Below, piece by piece: positions 10,229 to 19,011 of a stretch of 64,000 bases of DNA. The stretch's first letter is position 1. Each line of letters starts with the position of its first letter. The notes below the pieces were generated by a model, which ran no database searches, was not told the origin of the DNA, and saw nothing but the letters and a program-made list of their open reading frames with translations. The DNA comes from Saccharothrix obliqua. Lineage in GTDB: Bacteria > Actinomycetota > Actinomycetes > Mycobacteriales > Pseudonocardiaceae. The translations under genes were made by a program, and so were the position numbers. The stretch is taken from the NCBI RefSeq assembly GCF_019375475.1, contig NZ_JAHXGQ010000006.1, positions 124,001-188,000 on the forward strand, written 5' to 3'.

Positions 10229-10295
10229 CACATAGCGGGTTGATGGAAATCAACCCTGCGGACCGCGAGTAAGTGGTCCGGTACAGGTGGTAACG

Positions 10296-10323
10296 GTAAG
10301 GCCCCGCTCCGGCGGGGCCTTAC
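10296..10323 (+). terminator. Rho-independent-type hairpin after tRNA-Leu
   Basis: An 11-bp stem GTAAGGCCCCG pairs with CGGGGCCTTAC around a short loop, about 70 nt after the tRNA. A run of six T follows some 12 nt further on, so it is not the textbook adjacent U tract. Confidence 0.6.
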
Positions 10324-10499
10324 TGCTGTTCCGGGTTTTTTGACCCCGATTCCGTGTGACTCGGACCACTGCGCCGGTCCGTCGACGGCGGTCGGGCCGG
10401 TGGTGTTGATCACAGCCGCCGCCCGCGCCCGCCCCGCGATCGCGGCCACACTGGCAGGAGCGGAGATCGGTTCCGGTCCTACTGCGGGCGGGGTGCGGC

Positions 10500-11456
10500 T
10501 TGCGGGTTCTCATGTTCGGTCGAGGTGTGATCGCCACGGTGTACGGCTGGGCGCTGGAACGCGCCGGGCACGACGTCGAGTTCTACGTCCGGCCGGGCCG
10601 CGCGGCGGCGTACGGGGGAGCGGTGGACCTCGACCTGTTCGACCTGCGGCGACGCCGGGTGCGGGGTGAGCGCGTCGTGCGCAGGTGGCCGGTGCGCTTC
10701 CGCGAGGAGCTGACGCCGGACCACGACTTCGACCTGGTCGTGCTGAGCGTGCCGCACCACCGCCTCACGGCCGCGGCGGACTTCCTGGCGCCACGCCTCG
10801 GCAACGCCACCGCGCTGGTCTTCGGCAACACCTGGGCCGAGCCGGCGACCGCGGTCGGCAGCCTGCCCGCGGACCGGGTCGCCTGGGGCTTCCCGCAGGC
10901 GGGCGGTGGTTTCGGTGCGGACGGCGTGCTGCGCGGGATGCTGTTGCGGTCGGTGGTCTTCGGCACCTTCGGCACGCCGCCGACGGAACGCGAGCGCGCC
11001 GTGCGGGAGGCGTTCCGCACGGCCGGGTTCCGGCTGCGGGAGGAGCCCGACTTCCGCGGGTGGCTGTGGCTGCACTTCGCGGCGGACGCGGGGCTGCACT
11101 CGCAGGGCCTGCGGGTGGGCTCGCTGGCCGGGTTGATCGGGGCGCGGCACGACCTGCGCGAGGCCCACCTCGCCGTCCGCGAGCTGCTGCCGCTGGTGGC
11201 GGCGCGTGGCGTGGACCTGCGTCGGCACCGGGCGGGCGTGCTGCCGTACCGCGCGCCCGCCTGGCTCACGGCGACCGCGCTCGCCTGGCTGCTCGACCAC
11301 GTGCCCCCGGTGCGCGCGAACTTCGCGGCGCACGCCGACCCCGCGGCCGAGGAGCCGCGGGTGATCTGCCGGGACGCCCTGGCGGAGGCGCGGCGGCTGG
11401 GCGTCCCGGTGCCGCGGCTGGCGGCGGCCGAGCCGGAGTTCGCCCTGGACGGTTGA
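10500..11456 (+). CDS. PanE/ApbA-family ketopantoate reductase-like oxidoreductase
   Basis: NAD(P)-dependent reductase of the 2-dehydropantoate 2-reductase family, 318 residues. The N-terminal Rossmann motif MFGRGVIATVYGWALERAG and the following VEFYVRPGRA are typical, and a helical C-terminal domain follows. The start is a TTG giving MRVLMFGRG; an in-frame ATG four codons later is possible. Substrate cannot be read from sequence, since many family members in actinobacteria do not act in pantothenate synthesis and no pan genes are nearby. It stands alone between the tRNA and a methyltransferase gene. Confidence 0.85.
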   Translation: MRVLMFGRGVIATVYGWALERAGHDVEFYVRPGRAAAYGGAVDLDLFDLRRRRVRGERVVRRWPVRFREELTPDHDFDLVVLSVPHHRLTAAADFLAPRLGNATALVFGNTWAEPATAVGSLPADRVAWGFPQAGGGFGADGVLRGMLLRSVVFGTFGTPPTERERAVREAFRTAGFRLREEPDFRGWLWLHFAADAGLHSQGLRVGSLAGLIGARHDLREAHLAVRELLPLVAARGVDLRRHRAGVLPYRAPAWLTATALAWLLDHVPPVRANFAAHADPAAEEPRVICRDALAEARRLGVPVPRLAAAEPEFALDG

Positions 11457-11665
11457 ACGCCACAACCACTCGTCCGGGCCACCCCCGTCCGGGTGGCCGG
11501 TCGGTCCGGGGCGGCCCGGCCGCGGTCGCCCTGTGACGTCCGTTACTCCGCTGCGGGTACACGAACCGGTCCGGTCGGCGGCGTCCGATCGACGGGGTTG
11601 CGGAGTTGGTGTGACAACCGGGCGCGGTGCTTGCCGGTGGCACCGCCGGTCGCCAGGGTTGAGCG

Positions 11666-12403
11666 GTGAGCAGTGAGCTTGGCGAACCGACCATGGCCGG
11701 CGTGTACGACGGCCTCCTGGGCGGCATCGCCAACTTCGACCCGGACCGGCGGCTGCTCACCGAGGTGGGCAGGCTGTCCTCCGCGCCCGCGCGGCTGGCG
11801 CGGGAGAACCGGGCGTTCCTCGGCCGCGCCACGCGGTTCTGCCTGGCCGAGGGCGTGCGCCAGTTCCTGGACATCGGGTGCGGCGCGCCCCGCGACGACT
11901 CGGTGTTCGCCCTGGTGCGGGATCGCGGTTGCCGCACCGTGTGCGTGGACGTGGATCCTGAAGTGGTGGCGCACACCACGTTGGCGGTCGAGGGGATGGA
12001 CGGCGTCACCGCGGTCGAGGCGGACTGCCGCCGGGCGGACGCGGTGCTGGGCGCGGCGCGGGGGCTGGACTTCACGGCCCCGGTCGCGGTGCTGATGGTG
12101 TCGGTGCTCCAGTTCGTGCGGGACGCGGACGACCCGCGCGGCGTGGTGACCGCATACTGCTCGCGCCTCGCGCCGGGCAGCCTGCTGGTGCTGTCGCACC
12201 CGAGCGCGGACACCGACCCGGTGCTGCACGCGGTGGCGGCGGTGTGGCCGGGCGGTCCGACGCTGCGCACGCGGCAGGAGGTCGCGGCGCTGCTGCCGCC
12301 CGGCGAGCCCGTGGCACCGGGGCTGGTGCCCGTGCCGTCGTGGCCGCACGGCGACTGCCCCGCCACGCGCTACCCGTACTACGCGGCGGTCGTCCGATGC
12401 TGA
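11666..12403 (+). CDS. SAM-dependent methyltransferase (Methyltransf_19/DUF574-like)
   Basis: Protein of 245 residues resembling the actinobacterial DUF574 methyltransferases. It has an N-terminal YDGLLGG segment, an AdoMet-binding glycine motif FLDIGCGAP (about residue 67) and the acidic CVDVDPEVVAH motif that would hold the ribose. Such proteins are abundant in actinomycetes and their substrates are mostly unknown. Its last 7 nt (ATGCTGA) overlap the start of the NB-ARC/TPR regulator, so the two are probably translated together. GTG at 11666 was taken as start. Confidence 0.85.
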   Translation: MSSELGEPTMAGVYDGLLGGIANFDPDRRLLTEVGRLSSAPARLARENRAFLGRATRFCLAEGVRQFLDIGCGAPRDDSVFALVRDRGCRTVCVDVDPEVVAHTTLAVEGMDGVTAVEADCRRADAVLGAARGLDFTAPVAVLMVSVLQFVRDADDPRGVVTAYCSRLAPGSLLVLSHPSADTDPVLHAVAAVWPGGPTLRTRQEVAALLPPGEPVAPGLVPVPSWPHGDCPATRYPYYAAVVRC

Positions 12404-14613
12404 GCACCGGTGAGCACGACACGTTCCGCAAGCTGATGAAGGCGTTGCGGGAGGAGCAGGGCCGGTCGTTCCGGTCGCTGGCCGAGCACACCAACTACGA
12501 CCCGAGCCACCTGGCGGGCGTGGAGCGCGGGCGGCGCGCGCCCAAGCTCGACCTCGCCGAGCAGGTCGACCGCGCCCTGGGCGCGGGCGGGAGGCTGATC
12601 GCCACCCTGCGCCGCAGACCCGCGCAGCTCTCCGCCGTGGTCAACCCGTTCGTCGGGCGGGCCGAGGAGCGGGAGCTGCTGCGCGCGGCCATCGGCGGTG
12701 ACCCGGGCGGCGCCGACGGCGCGCCGCGGGTGGTCGTGGTGGAGGGCCCGCCGGGCATCGGCAAGACCAGCCTCGCGCTGCGCGTCGCGCACGACGTGAA
12801 GGACGACTACCCGGACGGCCAGGTGTACGCGAACCTGCACGGCTACTCGGCCGCGCACCGGCCCGCGCACCCGGCGGACGTGCTGGAGGAGTTCCTGGCC
12901 GCGCTCGGGATGCGGGACGTGCCGCCGGGCCTGGCCGAGCGCGCCGCCACGTTCCGGTCCGCGCTGGACGGCAGGCGGGTGCTGATCGTGCTGGACAACG
13001 CGGCGGACGTGGAGCAGGTCGAGCCGCTGCTGCCCGGCGCGGGCTCGTGCACCGTGCTGGTCACGTCGCGGCGCGAGCTGACCGGGCTGGCCGTGCGCAC
13101 CGGCGTCACGCGGGTCACCGTGCGGCCGATGTCGGTGGACGAGTCGGCCGCGCTGGTGCGCGGCGTGGTCGGCGCCGAGGTGGACGCGGCGGCGCTGGAC
13201 CGGCTGGTCGAGCGCTGCGGCCGGTTACCGCTCGCGCTGCGGATCGCGGGCGAGTGGGTCGCGCGGCACCCCCGGCACGCGGCGCACGACCTGGCGGCAC
13301 GGCTGGACGACGAGCGGCAGCGGCTGGACAGCCTGGACACCGGCGACCGGTCGACCGCGATGCGGGCCGTGATCGGGTGGTCCTACCGGGAGCTGCCGGA
13401 CCGGGCGGCGCGGGTGTTCCGGCTGCTCGGGCTGTACCGGGGCGCGCACTTCGGCGTCGGCGCGGCGGCGGCGCTGACCGGTCTGCCGGAGGACGCCGCG
13501 CTGCGGGTGCTGGAGGAGCTGACCAGCGTGCACCTGGTCGAGCCGTGCGCCGCCGACCGGTACCGGCTGCACGACCTGCTGCGGGCGTACGCGGCGGAAC
13601 GCGCGCTGGCCGAGGAGACCGAGGAGGCGCGCGCGGCGGCGGTGCGGCGGCTCATCGAGTGGTACGTGCACACCGCCCGTGCCGCCGGGCGCGTGCTGGC
13701 GCCGCACCGGGCGGTCCCGTTCGCGCTGCCCCGCGCGTCGGAGGGCGTGGAGCCGTGGCGGTTCACGTCCGACCTGGCCGGGTTGGCCTGGTGCGACGCC
13801 GAGTCGGACAACTTCGCGCCGATGATCCGGCTCGCCTACCGGTACCGGCAGTGGACGCCCGCGTGGCAGCTCGCCGTGGTGCTGTGGGACTGGCTCCAGG
13901 TGCGCAAGCCGCTCGGCGTGTGGCTGGAGACGCACGAGGCCGCGTTGCGCGCGGCGCGGCGCGCGCTGGACGCGGAGGCCGACGCGCGGGTGTCCGCGAA
14001 CCTCGCGGAGGCGTTCCACCAGCAGCGGTCGTTCGAGGCCAGCCGCGCCCGGTACGAGTACGCGCTGGCCGTGCGGCGGCGGCGCGAGGACCGGCACGGG
14101 CAGGCGTGGGCGCTGGCCGGCCTGGTGCTGCTGTCCGTCGACGAGGGCAGGCCGGAGGAGGCGTTGGCGCACGCCGAGGAGGCGTTGCGGATCTTCGCGG
14201 AGGTCGGCGACGAGGAGGGCACGGCGGAGGTCCTGCTCGGGCGGGTGGACGCGTTGCGCGCCACCGGCCGCGACGCGGTGGAGGAGGAGGTCCGCGCCGC
14301 GTTGAACCTGTACGAGGCGTTGGAGGTGTTCGACGGCCAGGGCCGCGCGTGGCTCAAGCTCGCCGACGTGTTCGAGGCGCGTGGCGACGCGGCGCAGGCG
14401 GTGCACGCGGCCGGGCGGGCGCTGGTCGCGTACCGGCGCGGCGGCGACCGGCGGGGCGAGGCGGGCGCGTTGCTGCGGCAGGCGGACCTGCTGGAGTCGG
14501 TCGGGCAGCCCGGCCGGGCGGCGCGTGAGCGGGCGTGGGAGCTGTACGACCAGCTCTCCGACCCGCGGGCGGACGAGATCATCCAGCGGGTGCAGGCCGT
14601 CCGGCCGTGGTGA
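12397..14613 (+). CDS. XRE-NB-ARC-TPR signal-transduction regulator (AfsR-like architecture)
   Basis: Predicted STAND-type regulator of 738 residues. An XRE helix-turn-helix occupies about 8-62 (SFRSLAEHTNYDPSHLAGVERG). An NB-ARC ATPase follows, with Walker A GPPGIGKTS at 117-125, a Walker B-like VLIVLDNAAD and a sensor-like LVTSRRELTG. The C-terminal half is helical repeats of TPR type (from about 500). It differs from AfsR itself by having an XRE rather than a SARP DNA-binding domain. The ATG at 12397 lies inside the end of the methyltransferase gene; upstream frame extension is a shadow of that gene. The signal and targets are unknown. Confidence 0.9.
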   Translation: MLSTGEHDTFRKLMKALREEQGRSFRSLAEHTNYDPSHLAGVERGRRAPKLDLAEQVDRALGAGGRLIATLRRRPAQLSAVVNPFVGRAEERELLRAAIGGDPGGADGAPRVVVVEGPPGIGKTSLALRVAHDVKDDYPDGQVYANLHGYSAAHRPAHPADVLEEFLAALGMRDVPPGLAERAATFRSALDGRRVLIVLDNAADVEQVEPLLPGAGSCTVLVTSRRELTGLAVRTGVTRVTVRPMSVDESAALVRGVVGAEVDAAALDRLVERCGRLPLALRIAGEWVARHPRHAAHDLAARLDDERQRLDSLDTGDRSTAMRAVIGWSYRELPDRAARVFRLLGLYRGAHFGVGAAAALTGLPEDAALRVLEELTSVHLVEPCAADRYRLHDLLRAYAAERALAEETEEARAAAVRRLIEWYVHTARAAGRVLAPHRAVPFALPRASEGVEPWRFTSDLAGLAWCDAESDNFAPMIRLAYRYRQWTPAWQLAVVLWDWLQVRKPLGVWLETHEAALRAARRALDAEADARVSANLAEAFHQQRSFEASRARYEYALAVRRRREDRHGQAWALAGLVLLSVDEGRPEEALAHAEEALRIFAEVGDEEGTAEVLLGRVDALRATGRDAVEEEVRAALNLYEALEVFDGQGRAWLKLADVFEARGDAAQAVHAAGRALVAYRRGGDRRGEAGALLRQADLLESVGQPGRAARERAWELYDQLSDPRADEIIQRVQAVRPW

Positions 14614-15211
14614 AGCGCCGCGTCGGCACGGGTGCGGTGGCCCCGAGTCACGGCTTGCGCGTGCTTTGACCACAACTGACCACACGCATCCGGAGTGGTC
14701 GGATCGGTCCGATCGGCATAGTTGCGGATGCCGGCCCGTCGTCTTGGGGGTGTCGGCGGTCCGGGCGCGGTGGCGGGTCCCGTGGTGGCACCCGCCGCGC
14801 GGTAGGCGTCCGGCGGGATCGTCCGGGGGGCCGGTCCCGCCGGACGACCGGGTCCGGTGTGCGCCGAGCGGGTGGTGCGGGGCGGTCGGTCGGTTTCGGG
14901 CGATGAGCGGTCGGTCGGGTGGTGGGGCGTGTGGTGGCGCGCGTCACTTCGGGGGCCGGCCCGTGGGGGCGTTGTGCACGCTGAGCACGTTTTCGGGGGG
15001 TTTGCGGCGGCCGGTGTCACCCGGACGGCAGCATCGCCGGGCCGAACTCCCGTCAAGCGGTATCGACCGGTCACCGATGGCTCGGGGCCGTCGATCGCAG
15101 GGGGTCCGCGAGCCGGGGGGTCGGGGCCGGCCCGGGTGGTAGCTCTAGTGCAGAGCACGAGTCGAAACGCGGTGGGCCCCGTCCCGCCGTGGTTGCCGAG
15201 GAGGCCCTGGC
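14614..15211. other. 598-bp gap with direct and inverted repeats, no convincing gene
   Basis: Frames crossing this stretch have no ribosome binding sites and coding-unlike composition. Near its start are two TGACCACA direct repeats (14667-14674 and 14677-14684) and a GATCGG-T-CCGATC inverted repeat (14702-14714). These could be regulator sites. The far end carries the probable promoter of the following gene, with GCTCT/AGAGC arms near 15142. Confidence 0.5.
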
Positions 15212-15829
15212 GTGAGCAGCACACCAGCACGGATCGCGGACACCGGTGAGGCACGGGCGCTGACGTCCACCGCTATCCCGGTCCCGGAACTGCCCGGCCC
15301 CGCGGAGGACCTGGCCGCCGCCGCGGCGCTGCGCCTGGGCTGGCACGGTGTGGTGCTCCCCGAGATGGTGCTGATGGGCCGCCGGGTGACCGTCGTCGCC
15401 GAGCTGGTGCCCGACGCGCACGCCGAGCGGGTCTGCCTCGGCGCGGGCCCCGAACCCGACCGCACCACGGTGTCCACCTGGGTGTGGCCGGAAATGGACG
15501 GCCGCGTGCCGCCCGCCGCCGTGCGGATCGTGGGCGTGCTGGCCGTGGCACGCCACTGGCGGACCGCGCTCGCGTCGGCCGTGCCGTTCGCCCGGTTCGG
15601 CAACGCCGCGGCGGTGCTGCCCGCCTCGGTCGCGCTCACCCACGACTACCTGGGCAACTGCCTGCCGCGCGTGCGCCGGTACGGCGTGTCGGTGCTGCTC
15701 GCCGACGAGGACTGCGACCTGTCGACCGACGTGGCCGGCCGCAACGAGACCGTGCCGGTCGAGGACACCGCGACCACCCGTTGGGTGAATGAACTGGTGT
15801 ACGAGCAGCTGCTGGCGACGGCGTCCTGA
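15212..15829 (+). CDS. Conserved-looking actinobacterial protein of unknown function
   Basis: I do not recognise this 205-residue protein. It is soluble, with no signal peptide or membrane helix, and has a central Trp-containing stretch (STWVWPEMDG) and a hydrophobic Ala/Val-rich region. GTG 15212 starts the frame, with third-position G/C bias throughout as expected for a real gene. It ends 14 nt before the NAD(P)-binding protein gene and so may be co-transcribed with it. Confidence 0.65.
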   Translation: MSSTPARIADTGEARALTSTAIPVPELPGPAEDLAAAAALRLGWHGVVLPEMVLMGRRVTVVAELVPDAHAERVCLGAGPEPDRTTVSTWVWPEMDGRVPPAAVRIVGVLAVARHWRTALASAVPFARFGNAAAVLPASVALTHDYLGNCLPRVRRYGVSVLLADEDCDLSTDVAGRNETVPVEDTATTRWVNELVYEQLLATAS

Positions 15830-15843
15830 TCTACCGTCGTCCC

Positions 15844-16476
15844 ATGCGCGTGGTGATCGCAGGTGGGCACGGGAAGATCGCCCTGCTGACGTCCGGGCTG
15901 CTGTCCGGGCGCGGTGACGAGGTGGTGTCGCTGGTGCGCGACCCGGCGCACTTCCCGGACGTGCGTGCCGCGGGCGCGTCGCCGGTGTTGTGCGACCTGG
16001 AGCGGGCGTCCGTGGACGAGGTGGCGGAGGCCCTGCGGGGTGCGGACGCCGCGTTGTTCGCGGCGGGCGCGGGTGCCGGCAGCGGGGTGGCCCGCAAGGA
16101 CACCGTGGACCGGGCCGCGTCGGTGTTGTTCGCGACGGCGGCCGAAGCGGCGGGTGTGGCGCGGTTCGTGCAGATCAGCGCGATCGGCCTGGACCGGGTG
16201 ACCGGTGACGAGGTGTTCGACGCCTACCTCGCGGCCAAGCGCGCGGCCGAGGAGGACCTGCGGTCCCGGCCGCTGGCGTGGACGATCCTGCGACCCGGCC
16301 GGTTGACCGACGAACCGGGCACGGGTCGGGTCGAGCTGTCCGAGGGGCCGGTGTCCGGCGCCGTGCCGCGTGCCGACGTGGCGGCGGTGCTGGTGGCGTT
16401 GCTGGACCGACCGGGCACGGCGGGGCACGTGTACGAGCTGGTGTCCGGGCCGACGCCGGTGGCCGAGGCGTTCTAG
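15844..16476 (+). CDS. Atypical SDR-family NAD(P)-binding protein
   Basis: Protein of 210 residues of the NmrA/YwnB-like atypical short-chain dehydrogenase group. The N-terminal motif VVIAGGHGKIA binds the dinucleotide, and AALFAAGAGAGSG and FVQISAIG follow at the expected places. It lacks the classical Tyr-x3-Lys motif, as many of these redox-sensing or flavin-reductase-like proteins do. Its stop codon is embedded in a CTAG that also supplies the stop of the convergent oxidase gene. Confidence 0.85.
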   Translation: MRVVIAGGHGKIALLTSGLLSGRGDEVVSLVRDPAHFPDVRAAGASPVLCDLERASVDEVAEALRGADAALFAAGAGAGSGVARKDTVDRAASVLFATAAEAAGVARFVQISAIGLDRVTGDEVFDAYLAAKRAAEEDLRSRPLAWTILRPGRLTDEPGTGRVELSEGPVSGAVPRADVAAVLVALLDRPGTAGHVYELVSGPTPVAEAF

Positions 16477-17750
16477 CCGAGCACGCGGTCCAGGTGCGCG
16501 TTGCCGAACTTGCCGGTCGGGTCGAGCCGCGCGCGCAGCGCCCGGAAGTCCGCGAAGCGCGGGTAGGCGGGTGCGAGGGTGTCGGCGGTCCGGGTGTGCA
16601 GCTTGCCCCAGTGGGGCCGTCCGCCGACCGCCGTCGCGATCCGCTCGAACGCGTCGAAGTAACGGCGGTAGGGCATCCCGAGGTACTGGTGGACGGCGAT
16701 GTACGCGGTGTCCTGGCCGTGCGCGGTGGACAGCCAGATGTCGTCGGCCTGCGCCACGCGGACCTCCACCGGGACGACGACACCGTGGTCGAGCTTCGCC
16801 ACCGCCGAGCGCAGCTCGCGCAGCACGCCGTGCAGCTCGGCCCGCGGCACGGCGTACTCCGACTCCACGAACCGGACCCGGCGCGGGGTGACGAACACGT
16901 GGTGCGACACGTCGCGGTAGACGCGTTCGGAGACCAGCCTGCCGCACAGCCGGTTCAGGCCGCGGGTCGTCGCGGGCACGGTCCGCGCGATCCGGCAGAC
17001 CAGGCCGAACGCGCCGTTCTCCAGGACCTCGTACTCGTAGAAGCGGCGGAGCGCGGACAGCGGCGCGGGCGGCTCGTCCACCCGGTTGTTGCGCTTGAGG
17101 ATGACGTGGTCGCCGTGCGGGAACCAGTGGAACTCCACGTGGTCCTCCACGGCGGTGAGGTGGTCGAACTCCTCCAGCACCGCGTCGAGCCGCGCCGGGC
17201 TCTCCCTGGCGTGCAGCACGAACGCGGGCACGCAGCGCAGCGTGAGGGTGCTGACGACGCCGAGCGCGCCGAGGCCGACGCGGGCCGCGTCGTACAGGTC
17301 GGGTCGCTCGGTGGGCGAGCAGCGGACCACCTCGCCGTCGGCGAGCACGACCTCCATCGCGGCGATGCGGGTGGCGAGCCCGCCGTGCCGCGCGCCGGTG
17401 CCGTGGGTGCCGGTGGCGGTCGCGCCCGCGATGGTCTGGGCGTCGATGTCGCCGAGGTTGGGCATGGCCAGGCCGAGCACGTCGAGCTGGGCGTTGAGCT
17501 GCCGGATGGTGGTGCCCGCGCGGACCGTGACCAGCTCACCGGACACCTCGGTGACGCCGGTCCACCGGTCCAGGTCCAGGGCCGCGCCGGGTGCGACGGC
17601 GATGCCGGTGAACGAGTGGCCGCTGCCGCGCGGGCGGATGGCGCTCGCGCCGGCGACGACGGCGCTCAGCTCGTCGGCGCTCGCCGGGTGCTCGACGCGG
17701 TGCGGGCACGCGGACGCCGTGCGTGCCCAGTTCGTCCACGGCGTGCCCAA
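16473..17750 (-). CDS. FAD-dependent sugar-1,4-lactone oxidase (D-arabinono-1,4-lactone oxidase family)
   Basis: Flavoprotein of 425 residues of the vanillyl-alcohol-oxidase fold that would oxidise an aldonolactone or alditol. The FAD-binding part (RPRGSGHSFTGIAV, then GATATGTHGTG) fills the first half. The C-terminal substrate domain ends with the family motif RPHWGKLH and DPTGKFGN. TTG 17750 is chosen because GGAGG lies 7 nt upstream and the protein then begins GTPWTNWAR as in the family. It is divergent from an alanine-racemase-fold gene across a short palindrome, a pairing I believe recurs in actinobacteria. Confidence 0.9.
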   Translation of the reverse strand: MGTPWTNWARTASACPHRVEHPASADELSAVVAGASAIRPRGSGHSFTGIAVAPGAALDLDRWTGVTEVSGELVTVRAGTTIRQLNAQLDVLGLAMPNLGDIDAQTIAGATATGTHGTGARHGGLATRIAAMEVVLADGEVVRCSPTERPDLYDAARVGLGALGVVSTLTLRCVPAFVLHARESPARLDAVLEEFDHLTAVEDHVEFHWFPHGDHVILKRNNRVDEPPAPLSALRRFYEYEVLENGAFGLVCRIARTVPATTRGLNRLCGRLVSERVYRDVSHHVFVTPRRVRFVESEYAVPRAELHGVLRELRSAVAKLDHGVVVPVEVRVAQADDIWLSTAHGQDTAYIAVHQYLGMPYRRYFDAFERIATAVGGRPHWGKLHTRTADTLAPAYPRFADFRALRARLDPTGKFGNAHLDRVLG

Positions 17751-17786
17751 GTGCCCACCTCCGGTGTGACGTGATCCACGCACCGT

Positions 17787-17805
17787 AGGTGAATACATTT
17801 CACCT
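17787..17805. promoter_or_regulatory. Perfect inverted repeat in a divergent promoter (candidate operator)
   Basis: AGGTGAA and TTCACCT flank TACAT, a perfect 7-5-7 palindrome. It lies in the 73-bp gap between the divergent lactone oxidase and racemase-fold genes. TACATT inside it could be the -10 of the plus-strand gene, so a bound regulator would block both promoters. The nearby TetR protein is one candidate. Confidence 0.5.
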
Positions 17806-17823
17806 TTCAAGTACCGTGAGGAC

Positions 17824-19011
17824 ATGCGGCCCCGAACCCGGCTGGACGGCGCGACGGCGGACCTCGACCCGCCGTTCGCGGTGGTGGACCTCGACGCGTT
17901 CGACCACAACGCGCGTGACCTGGCCCGCCGCGCGGGCGGCAAGCCGATCCGGATCGCCAGCAAGTCCGTGCGCGTCCGCTGGCTGCTGGAGCGCGTGCTC
18001 GCCCAGCCCGGTTACGCGGGCGTCATGTGCTACTCGCTGGCCGAGGCGTTGTGGCTGTCGGAGCTGGACGTGAGCGAGGACCTGCTGGTCGCGTACCCCA
18101 CGACCGACCGCGCCGCGTTGCGCGTGCTCGCGCGGGACGAGACCGCCCGCCGGCGCGTCACCCTCGTGGTGGACTCCACCGAGCACCTCGACCTGGTCAC
18201 CGCCGCGCTCGGCCACGCGCACCCGGAGATCCGGGTGTGCCTGGAACTCGACGTGTCCTGGCGACCCGCGCCCGGTGTCCACATCGGTCCCCGCCGCTCG
18301 CCCGTCCACCGCGCCCGGGACGCGGGCGTGCTCGCCGACCGCATCGCGAGCAGGCGCGGGTTCCGGCTGGTGGGCGTGATGGCCTACGAGGGCCAGGTCG
18401 CGGGCCTGGGCGACGCGCCGCCCGGCAAGCCGCTGCTCGGCGCGGCCCTGCGCTGGGTCCAGCGGCACTCCGCCGCCGAACTCGTGGCGCGGCGTGCCGC
18501 GGCGGTCGCGGCCGTGCGGCGGTCGGCGGACCTGGAGTTCGTCAACGGCGGCGGCACCGGCAGCCTGGAGCTGAGCGGCGCGGACCCGGCGGTCACGGAG
18601 CTGGCCGCCGGTTCCGGCCTGGTCGGGCCCACCCTGTTCGACGGCTACCGGCGGTTCCACCCGCGGCCCGCGGTGTTGTTCGCGCTGCCCGTCGTGCGGC
18701 GGCCGGCGCGGGGCGTGGCCACGTTGTTCGCCGGCGGGTACGTCGCGTCCGGCACCGCCACGCCCGACCGGCTGCCCACGCCGTACCTGCCCCGCGGTCT
18801 CCGGCTCACCGCGCTGGAGGGCGCGGGCGAGGTGCAGACCCCGGTCACCGGGCGTGCCGCGGACGCCCTCGCGCCCGGCGACCGGGTGTGGCTGCGGCAC
18901 GCCAAGGCGGGCGAGCCGGCCGAGCGGTTCAGCCACTACCACGTCGTCGTGGGCGACGCGGTGGTGCGGACCGAGCCGACCTACCGCGGCGAGGGCAGGT
19001 CCTTCGGCTAG
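17824..19011 (+). CDS. Alanine-racemase-fold PLP enzyme (amino acid deaminase/aldolase type)
   Basis: PLP-dependent protein of 395 residues with a fold III alanine racemase N-terminal barrel. PFAVVDLDAFDHNA opens the domain and Lys in RIASKSVR (about residue 43) is the probable Schiff-base residue. FVNGGGTGSLE matches the phosphate-binding glycine loop of the D-threonine aldolase/D-serine dehydratase-like branch. The C-terminal HAKAGEPAERFSHYH is where such enzymes often hold a metal. Members are often annotated as amino acid deaminase/aldolase; the substrate is unknown. It shares a CTAG stop palindrome with the convergent TetR gene. Confidence 0.82.
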   Translation: MRPRTRLDGATADLDPPFAVVDLDAFDHNARDLARRAGGKPIRIASKSVRVRWLLERVLAQPGYAGVMCYSLAEALWLSELDVSEDLLVAYPTTDRAALRVLARDETARRRVTLVVDSTEHLDLVTAALGHAHPEIRVCLELDVSWRPAPGVHIGPRRSPVHRARDAGVLADRIASRRGFRLVGVMAYEGQVAGLGDAPPGKPLLGAALRWVQRHSAAELVARRAAAVAAVRRSADLEFVNGGGTGSLELSGADPAVTELAAGSGLVGPTLFDGYRRFHPRPAVLFALPVVRRPARGVATLFAGGYVASGTATPDRLPTPYLPRGLRLTALEGAGEVQTPVTGRAADALAPGDRVWLRHAKAGEPAERFSHYHVVVGDAVVRTEPTYRGEGRSFG

